Assembly: GCA_018136815.1 (NCBI GenBank)
Contig: CM030935.1
Span: 974,024-1,038,023 of the forward strand
Source of the DNA: Isochrysis galbana
Lineage: Eukaryota > Haptophyta > Isochrysidales > Isochrysidaceae
Reading direction: 5' to 3'
DNA length: 64,000 nt
A model generated the notes under the pieces. It searched no databases. It was not told the DNA's origin and saw nothing but the letters and a program-made list of their open reading frames with translations. This document shows, piece after piece, positions 55,559 through 64,000 of this stretch. The stretch's first letter is position 1. Every line of letters begins with the position of its first letter. A program made the position numbers and the translations under genes.

Positions 55559-58500
55559 ATGCTCGGCGCGATGGGCATCAAGTTCGTCTCCAAAGAGGAG
55601 CTGGAGGCGCAGCGCAAGCAGGTGGAGGCGGCACGGCTGGCGCGCGAGAAGGCGGAGGCGGAGGAACGCCGTGCCCACGGAGAGCGCAAGAAGGAGCGCC
55701 TCGCAAGCGGAGAAGCAGCGTGGGTTGCGCCTGCACTCGAGCGGCGGCTCAAGCACAGGGAGCACAGGGAGGACAGGGAGGACAGGGAGAGGATCGAGCA
55801 CAGGGAGGACAGGGAGCATAAGGAGAAGCTCTCAAAGAAGAAGACCAAGAAGAAGGAGAAGCACAAGCAGAGGCATTCTGATCGTCACGCCACCGACTGC
55901 CACACACGTGACGAAAGCGGTTCGGAGAGCAGCGACAGCGGCGAGCTACCTCCGGCAGATGGCGAGGTCAGAGGCTGCGGGCCGAGTGCAGTACCGAAGC
56001 AGTCAGACCGCGATGCGGCCGGTCTGGGCTTCATGATGCAGCCGGCTGCGCGCTCCTCAGGTGCAAAGCGCCTGGACGGCCATCGCATAGGTGACACCGG
56101 TCGCTCACTAGAGACCAAGCCCACTGCCGATGAAGCTGCACGGGAGAGGGCGCGCTTAGAACGGGAGCTCAATCCATATGCTTCTGCTGGTAAAGATACG
56201 AGCACGTGGACCCGAGATGGAGTCGCGTGCTTTTCACACGTGGCCAACGGTGGGGGTAAATCATCCTCGTCTTGGGCAGGTGCACCGCCCCTACGAAATC
56301 CCGCAGGGACAGATGGAGGGGCATCTTGGAGGGACAAGCAGCTACTTCGTGCCGTGGAGCATGCTCGTGACGCCCAGCAGTCCTTACAACAGGTTTGTCT
56401 GGACCGCTTTGGCACGCTAGATTCGCTTGCGGACATGCAACGGATTCACGAGCGTCTTGAAAAGGGACAAGATGTCGGTGGCACTAAGAGCGGTCGGGCT
56501 CATCTCCAGGCCATCTCTGCGAGGCAACGTGAGCATCGCCGCCTCGAGGGAAGTGACGGAAAGACCGCGCCAAGTGGGATGCTGCGGCCTAAGCTCAGTG
56601 GTAGTCTTTCATGGGGGGCGAAAGATAGCAAACGGGGCTCAGATGATGCTTCTCAAGGAGCAGGCGAGGTGGGGGCTGTGTCCAACAACTTTCAAAACGA
56701 TGGCAAGTTCCTCACCGAATTTCTTGAGAAGCATCACGTGGACTCTTCTTCCGGAATTGCAGTGCCCAAGACTTTCCGCGAGGCCGTTCAGATAGAGCCA
56801 CACACAGAATCGCCCACATCGGCACGTAGTGTCACCATAAGCCAGCTTCCAGGCGCTGGCAGTAAAGGCGACAAACCGGCAAATCTTGGCAAATCGGACG
56901 CCGAACGAGCAGCGGACAGGGCGGCAACACTGAAGGCCGATGCAGAAAAGGCAGCACAAAGGCGCGCATTCTTATATGGTAGTGGAAAAGAGATCGGTGA
57001 AGCTGTGTCGTCGCATGGCAGTAAAGGCGACAAACCGGCAAATCTTGGCAAATCGGACGCCGAACGAGCAGCGGACAGGGCGGCAACACTGAAGGCCGAT
57101 GCAGAAAAGGCAGCACAAAGGCGCGCATTCTTATATGGTAGTGGAAAAGAGATCGGTGAAGCTGTGTCGTCGCATGACTTGGAAAGTCCGGTTCGTGAGG
57201 AGGTGATCGGAAGCAGGACCCAAGCAGGAGAGGAACGACGCGATTGCTCCTTGGAAGTCCCTTGTACGGACTCAGCCGGGTTACGCCAGCGTGCACGCTC
57301 CCAAGTTCAGGCGGAGGTCAGCACTGCGGAATCAACGTCCCAGTCATCGTTGGATGCAAATCAGCTCATGGCACAGGCGCTCCGAGCCAAGATGATGGGC
57401 AAGACGGCAGAATTCGAACGGCTACAGGCCATCGCCAAGGCAGTTACGCCATCGCCCGCTCCGCGGGAGGAGGTGACCGACCGTGCGCCTGCGGACGTGA
57501 AGCACTCTGGCGGGCTAGTCGAGGTGTTGATTCCAGAGTCTACAGTGGGTATCATCATCGGCAAGGGGGGGAGCACGATCGACGCGATGCAGCGCGAATC
57601 GGGTGCGCGTATACAATTGCTGAAGGAGCCTGATCCGGAATCGGGCCAACGAGTTGTCGTTCTACGTGGCCTACCCACAAACGTAGATAAGGCCCAGGCA
57701 TTGCTCGAGGAAAAGTTGAATGAGTCAGCGGAGCGCGAGGCACGCCGTGGTGGGTACAAAGTCTCGAAGAGAGAGGCAAAGCGAGCTCGAGATCGGCCTC
57801 CGCAGACCAGAGTGGAGCAAGTGCCCGAGTTCGATGTGAAGACGGGGGAACTAAAAATCGTCGAGCGTAAAGTGAAGGTTGACGAAGTCGATGGACTTCA
57901 TGTGGCGTCGGCAGATCCGAGAGAGGGCGCGTCTACTAAAAGGCCAAAGACTGTGCAACGCTATGACCGCGAAACAGGGGAGCGTACAAAGTTCTTCCGG
58001 GAAGATGATACTGACATCCCTCTATCGTCCATGGTCGCGGAGGCGAGGCGTGGCGCTGGCAAGGGCATTGACGCACACTACGCGGACAATGTAGCCAGGA
58101 TGGGCCGCAAATACAAGGGCCCGACGTCAGCAGACGACGAGTATGATTATGACGAAGGGATCCAAATGCACGAGTCTCGGCTGAGCCGCAAGTCAGAGGC
58201 GCAGAGGATGAAGTCGGAACGGTCCTCCGCTGCTGCGGCGGAGCGGCGCATAAGCTCACTTGAGGAACAGGCACAGCGCCGTTTCAACGACCGCAAGCAC
58301 CTAATCATCGCGCTGGGGGAGCACGTCTTCTTGCGGCTGCAAGATCAGTCGCCGATAGGACCGGGTCACTGTGTCATAGAGCCCATCGAACACGTCGCCT
58401 CGCACGTGGACGCCCTTGACGAGGTTGCCCAAGAGGCGCGCAACTTCCAAAAGTGTCTAGTTCGCATGTTTGAGAAGCGCGGCGCTCAGCCCGTGTTTTT

Positions 58501-58939
58501 TGAGACGTACCTCACCCACGGTAGCGGAGCTGGAGTGCCATCGCGCAGCACGATGGCCATCGAATGCGTGCCGCTTCCGCAGCGCGACGCCGTTGTCGCG
58601 CCCGGATATTTCAAGAAGGCGATCTTGGAATGTGACGAGGAGTGGGCACAACACAAGAAGCTTTACGATACTAGCGGGTGTGTGCGTGGGACCGTGCCGC
58701 CCGGTTTCGCGTACTTCGATGTTTCCTTCGGGCTACAGGCGGGATATGCGCACGTAATTGAGGACGAAGCCGGTTGGAACCTCGACTTTGGCAGGCACAC
58801 GCTCGAGGGCTTGCTCGAGATGGAAGATGCGGGCATTCCGCTGCGGCGTCGTCGCAAGCTACCATTTGAGGAGGTCCAACGCCGAGTTGTCGATTTCGGT
58901 AAGGCATTCGAACCCTTTGATTGGACGCGTGAGCTTTGA
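55559..58939 (+). CDS. CWF19L2-like spliceosome-associated protein with an internal KH domain
   Basis: An intronless gene of 1,126 residues starting MLGAMGIKFVSKEELEAQRK. The N-terminal 130 residues are charged coiled coil; the middle is disordered and includes an exact 53-residue duplication (about residues 434-539). A KH domain at about 650-725 has LVEVLIPESTVGIIIGKGGS with the GxxG loop GKGG. The C-terminus is the CwfJ pair: DIPLSSMVAEARRG, then KHLIIALGEHVFLRLQ, GHCVIEPIEHVAS, AIECVPLPQRD, APGYFKKAILECDEEWAQHK, FAYFDVSFGLQAGYAHVIED and FDWTREL, very close to CWF19L2. The usual CxxC pair just before KHLI is not visible. The family joins late spliceosomes and relates to debranching factor DRN1. 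KH-CWF19L2 fusion is not the common layout, as far as I know, and suggests an added RNA contact. Confidence 0.92.
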   Translation: MLGAMGIKFVSKEELEAQRKQVEAARLAREKAEAEERRAHGERKKERLASGEAAWVAPALERRLKHREHREDREDRERIEHREDREHKEKLSKKKTKKKEKHKQRHSDRHATDCHTRDESGSESSDSGELPPADGEVRGCGPSAVPKQSDRDAAGLGFMMQPAARSSGAKRLDGHRIGDTGRSLETKPTADEAARERARLERELNPYASAGKDTSTWTRDGVACFSHVANGGGKSSSSWAGAPPLRNPAGTDGGASWRDKQLLRAVEHARDAQQSLQQVCLDRFGTLDSLADMQRIHERLEKGQDVGGTKSGRAHLQAISARQREHRRLEGSDGKTAPSGMLRPKLSGSLSWGAKDSKRGSDDASQGAGEVGAVSNNFQNDGKFLTEFLEKHHVDSSSGIAVPKTFREAVQIEPHTESPTSARSVTISQLPGAGSKGDKPANLGKSDAERAADRAATLKADAEKAAQRRAFLYGSGKEIGEAVSSHGSKGDKPANLGKSDAERAADRAATLKADAEKAAQRRAFLYGSGKEIGEAVSSHDLESPVREEVIGSRTQAGEERRDCSLEVPCTDSAGLRQRARSQVQAEVSTAESTSQSSLDANQLMAQALRAKMMGKTAEFERLQAIAKAVTPSPAPREEVTDRAPADVKHSGGLVEVLIPESTVGIIIGKGGSTIDAMQRESGARIQLLKEPDPESGQRVVVLRGLPTNVDKAQALLEEKLNESAEREARRGGYKVSKREAKRARDRPPQTRVEQVPEFDVKTGELKIVERKVKVDEVDGLHVASADPREGASTKRPKTVQRYDRETGERTKFFREDDTDIPLSSMVAEARRGAGKGIDAHYADNVARMGRKYKGPTSADDEYDYDEGIQMHESRLSRKSEAQRMKSERSSAAAAERRISSLEEQAQRRFNDRKHLIIALGEHVFLRLQDQSPIGPGHCVIEPIEHVASHVDALDEVAQEARNFQKCLVRMFEKRGAQPVFFETYLTHGSGAGVPSRSTMAIECVPLPQRDAVVAPGYFKKAILECDEEWAQHKKLYDTSGCVRGTVPPGFAYFDVSFGLQAGYAHVIEDEAGWNLDFGRHTLEGLLEMEDAGIPLRRRRKLPFEEVQRRVVDFGKAFEPFDWTREL
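56857..57174 (+). repeat. exact 159-bp tandem duplication inside the CWF19L2-like gene
   Basis: Units 56857-57015 and 57016-57174 appear identical base for base and keep the reading frame (53 codons, including KGDKPANLGKSDAERAADRA). The unit encodes a charged helical segment in the disordered middle. The identity implies a very young duplication or an assembly artefact. Confidence 0.93.
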
Positions 58940-61352
58940 GGGTGGCAGTTGTGTGCATTCGCGCACATTCGTCTAATTCAAGACTCCATGCGCATTGCAT
59001 ACGACAAAAGTGGCAGTTTCCGTTGGACGGGTATTCATGTGAATCCGTTAGGGCGATGCGGGGGAGCGCATAGTGCACATCAAACGTGTCGTGCACCTGG
59101 AGTTGGAGCTACCCACCCATCCATATCATGCGATTATCGACTGCGCTGTTTTGTATCGAAATCGGGCATAATTCTGCAGCCACTCAACAGCGATTGCCAA
59201 CAGGTCGCTCCGTTGAAAAATCCAAAATACTACTAATTCTTTAGTCTTCGGGCATGATTCTTTCCCAACAAGTCCTGTTGCGGGTAGGGTGAGTCCGTCC
59301 CCACGCTCGAGAGGGTCTGTTCCCTCCTCCCGCCCGCCGGGGTCCTCCGAAGATTCGTCCGGCCGAAGACCCGCCCAAGCGCCCCCCCCCCCCCCCCCTT
59401 CATCCTCCAAGGGTCACTGCTTTGCGCCCGCGGGGGGGATCCCTCGATCCCTCCCGTTTCTCTGTGCTACCCCCGGGGTTCCCCTCCTTATGGCTTAGTA
59501 CTTACTACTAGTACTTAGTTCGCCCATGGGGGGGCACGAGCCCCCCCCTCTCTCCATTCCTCCCCTGCCGTGGGGGAGGAACCACCCATGCTCCTCGCAT
59601 GCCTGGTGGCTTGCCAAGAGCCATGAGCACAATGCCTTGCTGACCTGTCGTGGATAAAGGGAGCCGCACCACACCGCACGCTCTACCCTTAGAGCGTGCC
59701 TGCTTTCCCGCGCCCCGCCTCCGTCCCCTCTTCGCAGCGCGCCCTATCTTTAGAGCGTGTCTTCCCCACACCCCTCTCCTCCCCTCCCTTCCCGCCCCGA
59801 GTTCCCGCGCATACGACGCACAGCTGAAATCCCTCCCCTCCATTCTCCCACGTCTTCGCGGCGTTTCCCTTGTTTCCTTGGCCAGAGAGGGTCGGAGGGT
59901 CTCCCGCGCTCGCCGATTCCCTTCCGTCCCTCCAGCCTCCAGCGCTTCCCCCCTCCCGTTCCATTAGTTTCCCCTTTGTTTCCATAGATTTCCCGAGTTG
60001 TTCTTCCGTCGCCCCGTGTTCTTTTCCCCTTTTTTGTTTCTCTGCTTCCCGCGACATCGCTAGGACGCCCCGCTCGTGCTCCGTTCTGTCTCCCCACCCG
60101 TCCCCGCTCGTCATGCCCGGTCATGGTTCGCCCGTGCCGTCTCGTGTGCTCCCGTCCCGTCTCGCCTCCGGTCGCTCGTCCCGTCCCTCTCGTCCCGCGA
60201 CTCATACATCCCATGTTACAGACTCACAACCACAACCTCATACAGACTCACCACAGCCACTACACAGCTCGCCACATGACCCACTCTCTCCCTGGCAGGC
60301 TCGCCTCATTCGCCCACCCTGGCCTGTCGTGGCCAGCCCAGCTCGCTCCAACCCCCCCTCCGCCCCTTGTCAACAGGCAGACGGGTGCAGATTGGGGGCC
60401 CTAGGCAGGTGCAGGAGCGCCAGCGAGGGAGAGATAGGGAGGCCAGAGGGCAGCTGCAAACCTGCCGCAGGCGCGCCATCGCGCGTGCCGCGGGAGAGTG
60501 GGGAGAGAGCGCTTGGGGCAGGCCAATTCTTTTAGAAATTTTTCTGCAAGTTTGGGTGGGTTGTTGAGCCCCTCAAAAGTTTGAGCCCGCTCTGAAAGTG
60601 GGCTGCAAGTTTGGGGGCCGTGGCCCTCGTCTTACAATTATAGTTCCCCCCTTCCCCCCCTACTAGAAGTAAGTAAGCCACAAGTTTGTTTGGGTGGGTT
60701 GCCATCAGGCATCCCTAGTGGACGAGTGGCTTCATGAGCCTGCCGCTGGTATGCTAGGGTCTGCAGTTTGCTATCCCCCATCCATAGGTGGGGCCAGCAT
60801 CTAGCGTGGCTGCTGTATGTGATGTGGCCGGGGCCACGGGTCGGCCTCCGATGGTGGGCGCGGTCGCTTCGCCAGCGACCAGCGACTGCTCCGTGTTGGC
60901 TGGAGGGGCTCCCTTGGCGGGGGGCCCTAAGAGGAGGAGAGCCGGCCGTTGGCGCGCTCCCATGGCGACCAAGTATAAACGAAGTTGAGAATCTTAAGTC
61001 TTAAGTCTTTAGATGTAGTAGTAGAGCTTTTTTTCGATCGACCCCCCCTAGCATGAAGCATGCACCCCAACTCGCAACAACAGCATGTTATTGCCGGTCC
61101 CAACGATCGTGAATGATGTAGCGCTTCTCATTGTCTGTGAACCAGGAAGAGAACAGTGAAGAAAGAAGAGCGATGACACTAAGCGGAGGCGGGGGCCCTC
61201 TCGTGTGAACTCTAACATCTCACCCCATCCTAGGCGTGAGGGACACTTGGGCACTTGCCCACGACCCTTCTCGCGCGGGGCACATCCTAATTGTTCAGCA
61301 ACGGCATTAACCTGTACAATGGCCCACAAAACTAGACAGCAATTCATCAACG
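58940..61352. other. 2.4-kb gene-free GC-rich region
   Basis: CWF19L2 3' flank to about 59250, then C-rich and pyrimidine-rich blocks (16-C run near 59383; 59730-60110 polypyrimidine), caagtttggg repeats near 60548-60695, and ttaagtcttaagtctttag near 60992. The open frames up to 220 codons are low-complexity. The last 300 bp probably include the 3' UTR of the sugar porter. No RNA gene seen. Confidence 0.5.
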
Positions 61353-62921
61353 TCAACGTAAGGCTTGCTCGATCTCTTCTAATGTTTTCCCCTTCGTCTC
61401 AGGAACGCAGACTTGCACAAAGATGAGAGAGAGGGCGCAGAAGAAGGCGTAGAGGAAAAACAAAAGCGAAGAGCCCCGGCCCGGCTGCAATGACTCAAAC
61501 GCTGCCATCATGGGCGAAAGCGAGATCGTGGTGAGAAGATTGAATGCGAAGTTCACGGTCGTTGCGAGGGAGAGGGCGGGGCCTCGTGAACTCAGTGGGA
61601 AGACCTCCGCAATCATTACCCATGTAATCGGACCGAAGCCTATTTGGTATCCCATCACATAGAGCACAAGCGCCAACAGAACAGCTCCAGGGACGGCATC
61701 GGGAAGGCGAACAGTCCCGGGTTTCAACCCTGGCTGTGCAAGCTGGAATCCTACTCCAATGATGAGCAGTGCGACGAGCATCATGCAGATACCCACTTTA
61801 AGGAGCGGCCGTCGACCGTAAGAGTCTACTTTGAACACAGTGAACATGGTGGCGGCCAATTTTGCGCTCGAGACGAAGAAGGAGGCGATTGCCGCGTGCC
61901 GACCAAAGCCTACTTGGTCTAGGATATCGTTTTGATAGTAGAGTACCGAAGGTTGGCCGGTGATCTGCTGCAAGAGTACAAGGCCAAGCCCAGCCAGCAA
62001 AGCCTTCCGAGCACGACAGAGGCTGCCCCAAGTGAAAGGCCGTCCTCCCTCCTCTTGTAGGACGACTAAGATACTTCTGATTTCACTCTCAACAAGACGC
62101 CGAGGAGAACGCGATCGGAAACGTATGAGTGCCGACATTGCCCTTGAGGTGTCGATTTCTGCGTCAACAATGACATCCTGTGCTCGGCTGCGCTCCACTA
62201 GCTTCATCTGGGCTCGATGGAGAAGCCACCTTGGTGATGGCGGCAGCAGCAACATGCCAAACAGGACGATCACTGCGATTGGTATCGGTATCGACCAGAT
62301 CCATCGCCATGCTGTGGGGCCGACGAACACAACAGCAGCAGCAAATCCCGTCATGATCCCAAGAACAATGAAGGCTTCTTTCAGGGAGACAAACAGGCCT
62401 CTCACCCTTGATGGCGTCACCTCAGAAATGTACACAGGAGCAGCATGCATGGATAGCGCAATCCCCAATCCATACACCGTGCGCCCCGCGATGATTAGGG
62501 CGATTGCAGCTGGCGGACGCGCTGGGCTAAAGATGACGCCTATGCTACCCAGCGCATAGAAGGTGGCTCCGCATACAAGCTCGCGCCGGCGCCCCAGGCG
62601 TGTGGCTACGGCAAAGGTGCTCAGTGTGCCTAGGAGAGCCCCCACAAGTGATGCAGAATGTAGGAGCGAGTCGAGCAGCGGCGAGATCGCCCCGTCTGGC
62701 AGTGTGCTCCTAAGCGATAGAACGGCTCCGGAAGTACTGCCGATGTCGTACCCGAAGAGAAAGCCAGCCAGAGCCGGGAAGAGGAAGCCTGCAAACGCTG
62801 TTAGGGTCAGAGGAGACGTATCCGCTTCACAAGCACTTGCCAACAGATTCGCACGCCGAGAGCCCGCCTCAGCATGAGCTCGCGTTCCGGGATCGACAAG
62901 GGGAGTGGTCATCGCAGACAT
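61353..62921 (-). CDS. MFS sugar porter
   Basis: Intronless, 522 residues from MSAMTTPLVDPG. The layout is that of the major-facilitator sugar-transporter family: about twelve hydrophobic segments, GFLFGYDIGSTSGAVLSL in helix 1, RLGRRR in loop 2-3, GRTVYGLGIALSMHAAPVYI SEVTPSRVRG after helix 4, a central cytosolic loop, LQQITGQPSVLYYQND in helix 7, DSYGRRPLLK in loop 8-9, GPITWVMIAEVFPLSSRG near helix 10, and the C-terminal PETKGKTLEEIE. QQITGQ and PETKGK are hallmarks of hexose/polyol proton symporters and facilitators. It is expected in the plasma or vacuolar membrane; the substrate cannot be read. The ATG at 62921 is preferred because the frame upstream is a poly-G/C artefact. Confidence 0.94.
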   Translation of the reverse strand: MSAMTTPLVDPGTRAHAEAGSRRANLLASACEADTSPLTLTAFAGFLFPALAGFLFGYDIGSTSGAVLSLRSTLPDGAISPLLDSLLHSASLVGALLGTLSTFAVATRLGRRRELVCGATFYALGSIGVIFSPARPPAAIALIIAGRTVYGLGIALSMHAAPVYISEVTPSRVRGLFVSLKEAFIVLGIMTGFAAAVVFVGPTAWRWIWSIPIPIAVIVLFGMLLLPPSPRWLLHRAQMKLVERSRAQDVIVDAEIDTSRAMSALIRFRSRSPRRLVESEIRSILVVLQEEGGRPFTWGSLCRARKALLAGLGLVLLQQITGQPSVLYYQNDILDQVGFGRHAAIASFFVSSAKLAATMFTVFKVDSYGRRPLLKVGICMMLVALLIIGVGFQLAQPGLKPGTVRLPDAVPGAVLLALVLYVMGYQIGFGPITWVMIAEVFPLSSRGPALSLATTVNFAFNLLTTISLSPMMAAFESLQPGRGSSLLFFLYAFFCALSLIFVQVCVPETKGKTLEEIEQALR

Positions 62922-63730
62922 GCAACAAGAGATGCGAGATAGCCCCTCAGCCCCCCCCCCCCCCCCCACTCCTCACTCACTCTCTCACTCCAGCTCCCTC
63001 CCTCCCTCCCTCTCCCTCTCCCTGTCTCTCCCTCTCCTTCTCTCGCTCGCTCGCTACACCCCTCGCTTTTCCCCTCTCCTTCTTCCCTTCCCCCCCCCCC
63101 CCTCCCCCTCCCCGCTGCGCGCCGCCGTGCGCAGCTCACTGTGGACGCTGGCGCCGACCGACTCGGCCGCTCAGTGGGCTGTTCATAAAGTATCTCTCTC
63201 TCTCAAAGGCGCTTAGAGGGAGTACCCAATATTCTAGCTATTCACAGGGTAGCTGAGGTTAGGAGAGCCTGGAAGTGGTGTGAAATGTGTTCGAAGACTA
63301 CTGCATCGCGCTTCTCTTCTCTTCGGAAAGCTCCCCTCGAAGATTCTTCGAGGCGTCGCTGCCAGCGGCCTCAAATGGCAAACAAAACATCGCCAGCACG
63401 TTGTACGTTGTCGAGGACCACCTGCTCGCAACACACGAAGACCTAGAGCTGCTTAAACGTTAAGCGCTGAACACTGTTCAGATTCTGAACAAGAACAACA
63501 CTTAGCAACAAGCCTCTGAGCCGAACAAGAACAACAACGAGCAGTTGAACAAGAACAAAAAGAACACGAAGCGGCGACTGAACACTATGAACAGTGTTGA
63601 ACACAGTTGCCGGTGTCGAGTGTCTGGCTAGCTAGCAATGTGCACACACCAGGTGTCGTTCCTTCAATCGTAAGGCCTGTAACCAGATAACTGGGTATCG
63701 TGCTACTCACCTACCCACATCCGATTTCCA
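62922..63730. other. upstream region of the sugar porter, polypyrimidine then gaacaagaacaa repeats
   Basis: A 17-18-base C run (about 62951-62967) and CT-rich sequence precede the gene. Further out, 63470-63610 is built of gaacaagaacaa-type imperfect repeats with palindromic gaacactgttc. No gene recognised. Confidence 0.5.
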
Positions 63731-63752
63731 CTACCCACCTCCATGTGGGTAG
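63731..63752. repeat. short perfect hairpin beside the LTR end
   Basis: ctacccac and gtgggtag are perfect inverted 8-mers around a six-base loop, 15 bp from the LTR end. An additional ctacccacat lies just upstream. Significance unknown. Confidence 0.7.
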
Positions 63753-63766
63753 GGGGGGGGCTACTA

Positions 63767-64000
63767 TGTCGAGTCGAGCGGAGCCGGAGGGCTCTGGGCC
63801 ACTCCGTCGCGAGCGGCACCGGCGGTTAGCGCGGCGCCTTGGCCCTCCTCCCCGCCGGGAGTCGGGTGAATGAAATTCTGGATGGGGTCGGGCATCCCCA
63901 TTTGGGTGTCTGGACTGGGAACGAACGGCGAACGAAGGGCTGTGGGGCGGTGAGGTGCTCCTAGCGGCCCTAGTGTGTTGGATAGTAAGAGATTGTTAGA
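63767..64000 (-). mobile_element. gypsy-family LTR 3' end, minus strand, running off the window
   Basis: On the minus strand the sequence reads from ctaacaatctcttac through cttcgttcgccgttcgttcc and ccagaatttcattcacccga to ctcgactcgaCA, matching the 3' LTR end at 35470-35663 with several substitutions and a short extra segment. It is an older, oppositely oriented LTR of the same family. Whether it belongs to a full element lies beyond the window. Confidence 0.85.

Noticed and set aside
59689-60535. Several overlapping frames of 140-220 codons
   Set aside because: Opposite-strand mirror frames in polypyrimidine sequence; compositionally biased with no domain.

Overview
The window is nuclear DNA of a eukaryote, most likely a unicellular alga or a related protist. 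Host genes have short GT-AG introns. They include a CWF19L2-type spliceosome factor, the SSU-processome nuclease FCF1, a twin HMG-box protein, a DHHC S-acyltransferase, a NIT-type nitrilase, a microcephalin-like BRCT protein, an MFS sugar porter and a GT77-type Golgi glycosyltransferase of the plant/algal kind. The DNA is GC-rich, with long homopurine/homopyrimidine and microsatellite tracts. The species cannot be named from the sequence.

Layout. 1-2638: tandem repeats, a LINE fragment and the 3' end of an LTR element. 3720-6952: microcephalin-like gene (-). 7625-9365: an inverted pair of GC-rich repeats around a broken LRR fragment. 10068-11015: DHHC gene (-). 11612-13951: a disrupted host gene, an LTR-element fragment and a LINE fragment, side by side or nested. 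14664-16053: nitrilase (-). 17908-20491: GT77 glycosyltransferase (+). 22740-24145: HMG-box gene (-). 25601-47965: Ty3/gypsy chromovirus sequence in an older LTR of its own family, represented twice. 49265-49867: FCF1 (+). 50140-53976: LINE fragments and a MITE. 54675-58939: a small acidic protein (-) divergent from a KH+CWF19L2 protein (+) across a 290-bp CT tract. 61353-62921: sugar porter (-). 63767-64000: the same LTR family again, on the minus strand.

Two points matter most. First, 35884-47762 repeats 23401-35783 (HMG exon, hAT relic, gypsy element, flank). The repeat begins exactly at a 100-N gap, and the other 100-N gap (25501-25600) has zero length in the second representation. This looks like unmerged overlapping contigs or haplotigs, so there is probably one HMG gene and one gypsy element here, not two. 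Second, the gypsy polyprotein begins with a domain that closely resembles a phage-type DNA cytosine methyltransferase-like protein, ahead of protease, RT, RNase H, integrase and chromodomain, with no recognisable Gag. I do not know of a description of that arrangement; it is the best candidate for something new.

The host genes look like unrelated housekeeping loci, not an operon or pathway cluster. About half of the window is mobile-element sequence or unassignable GC-rich repeats.
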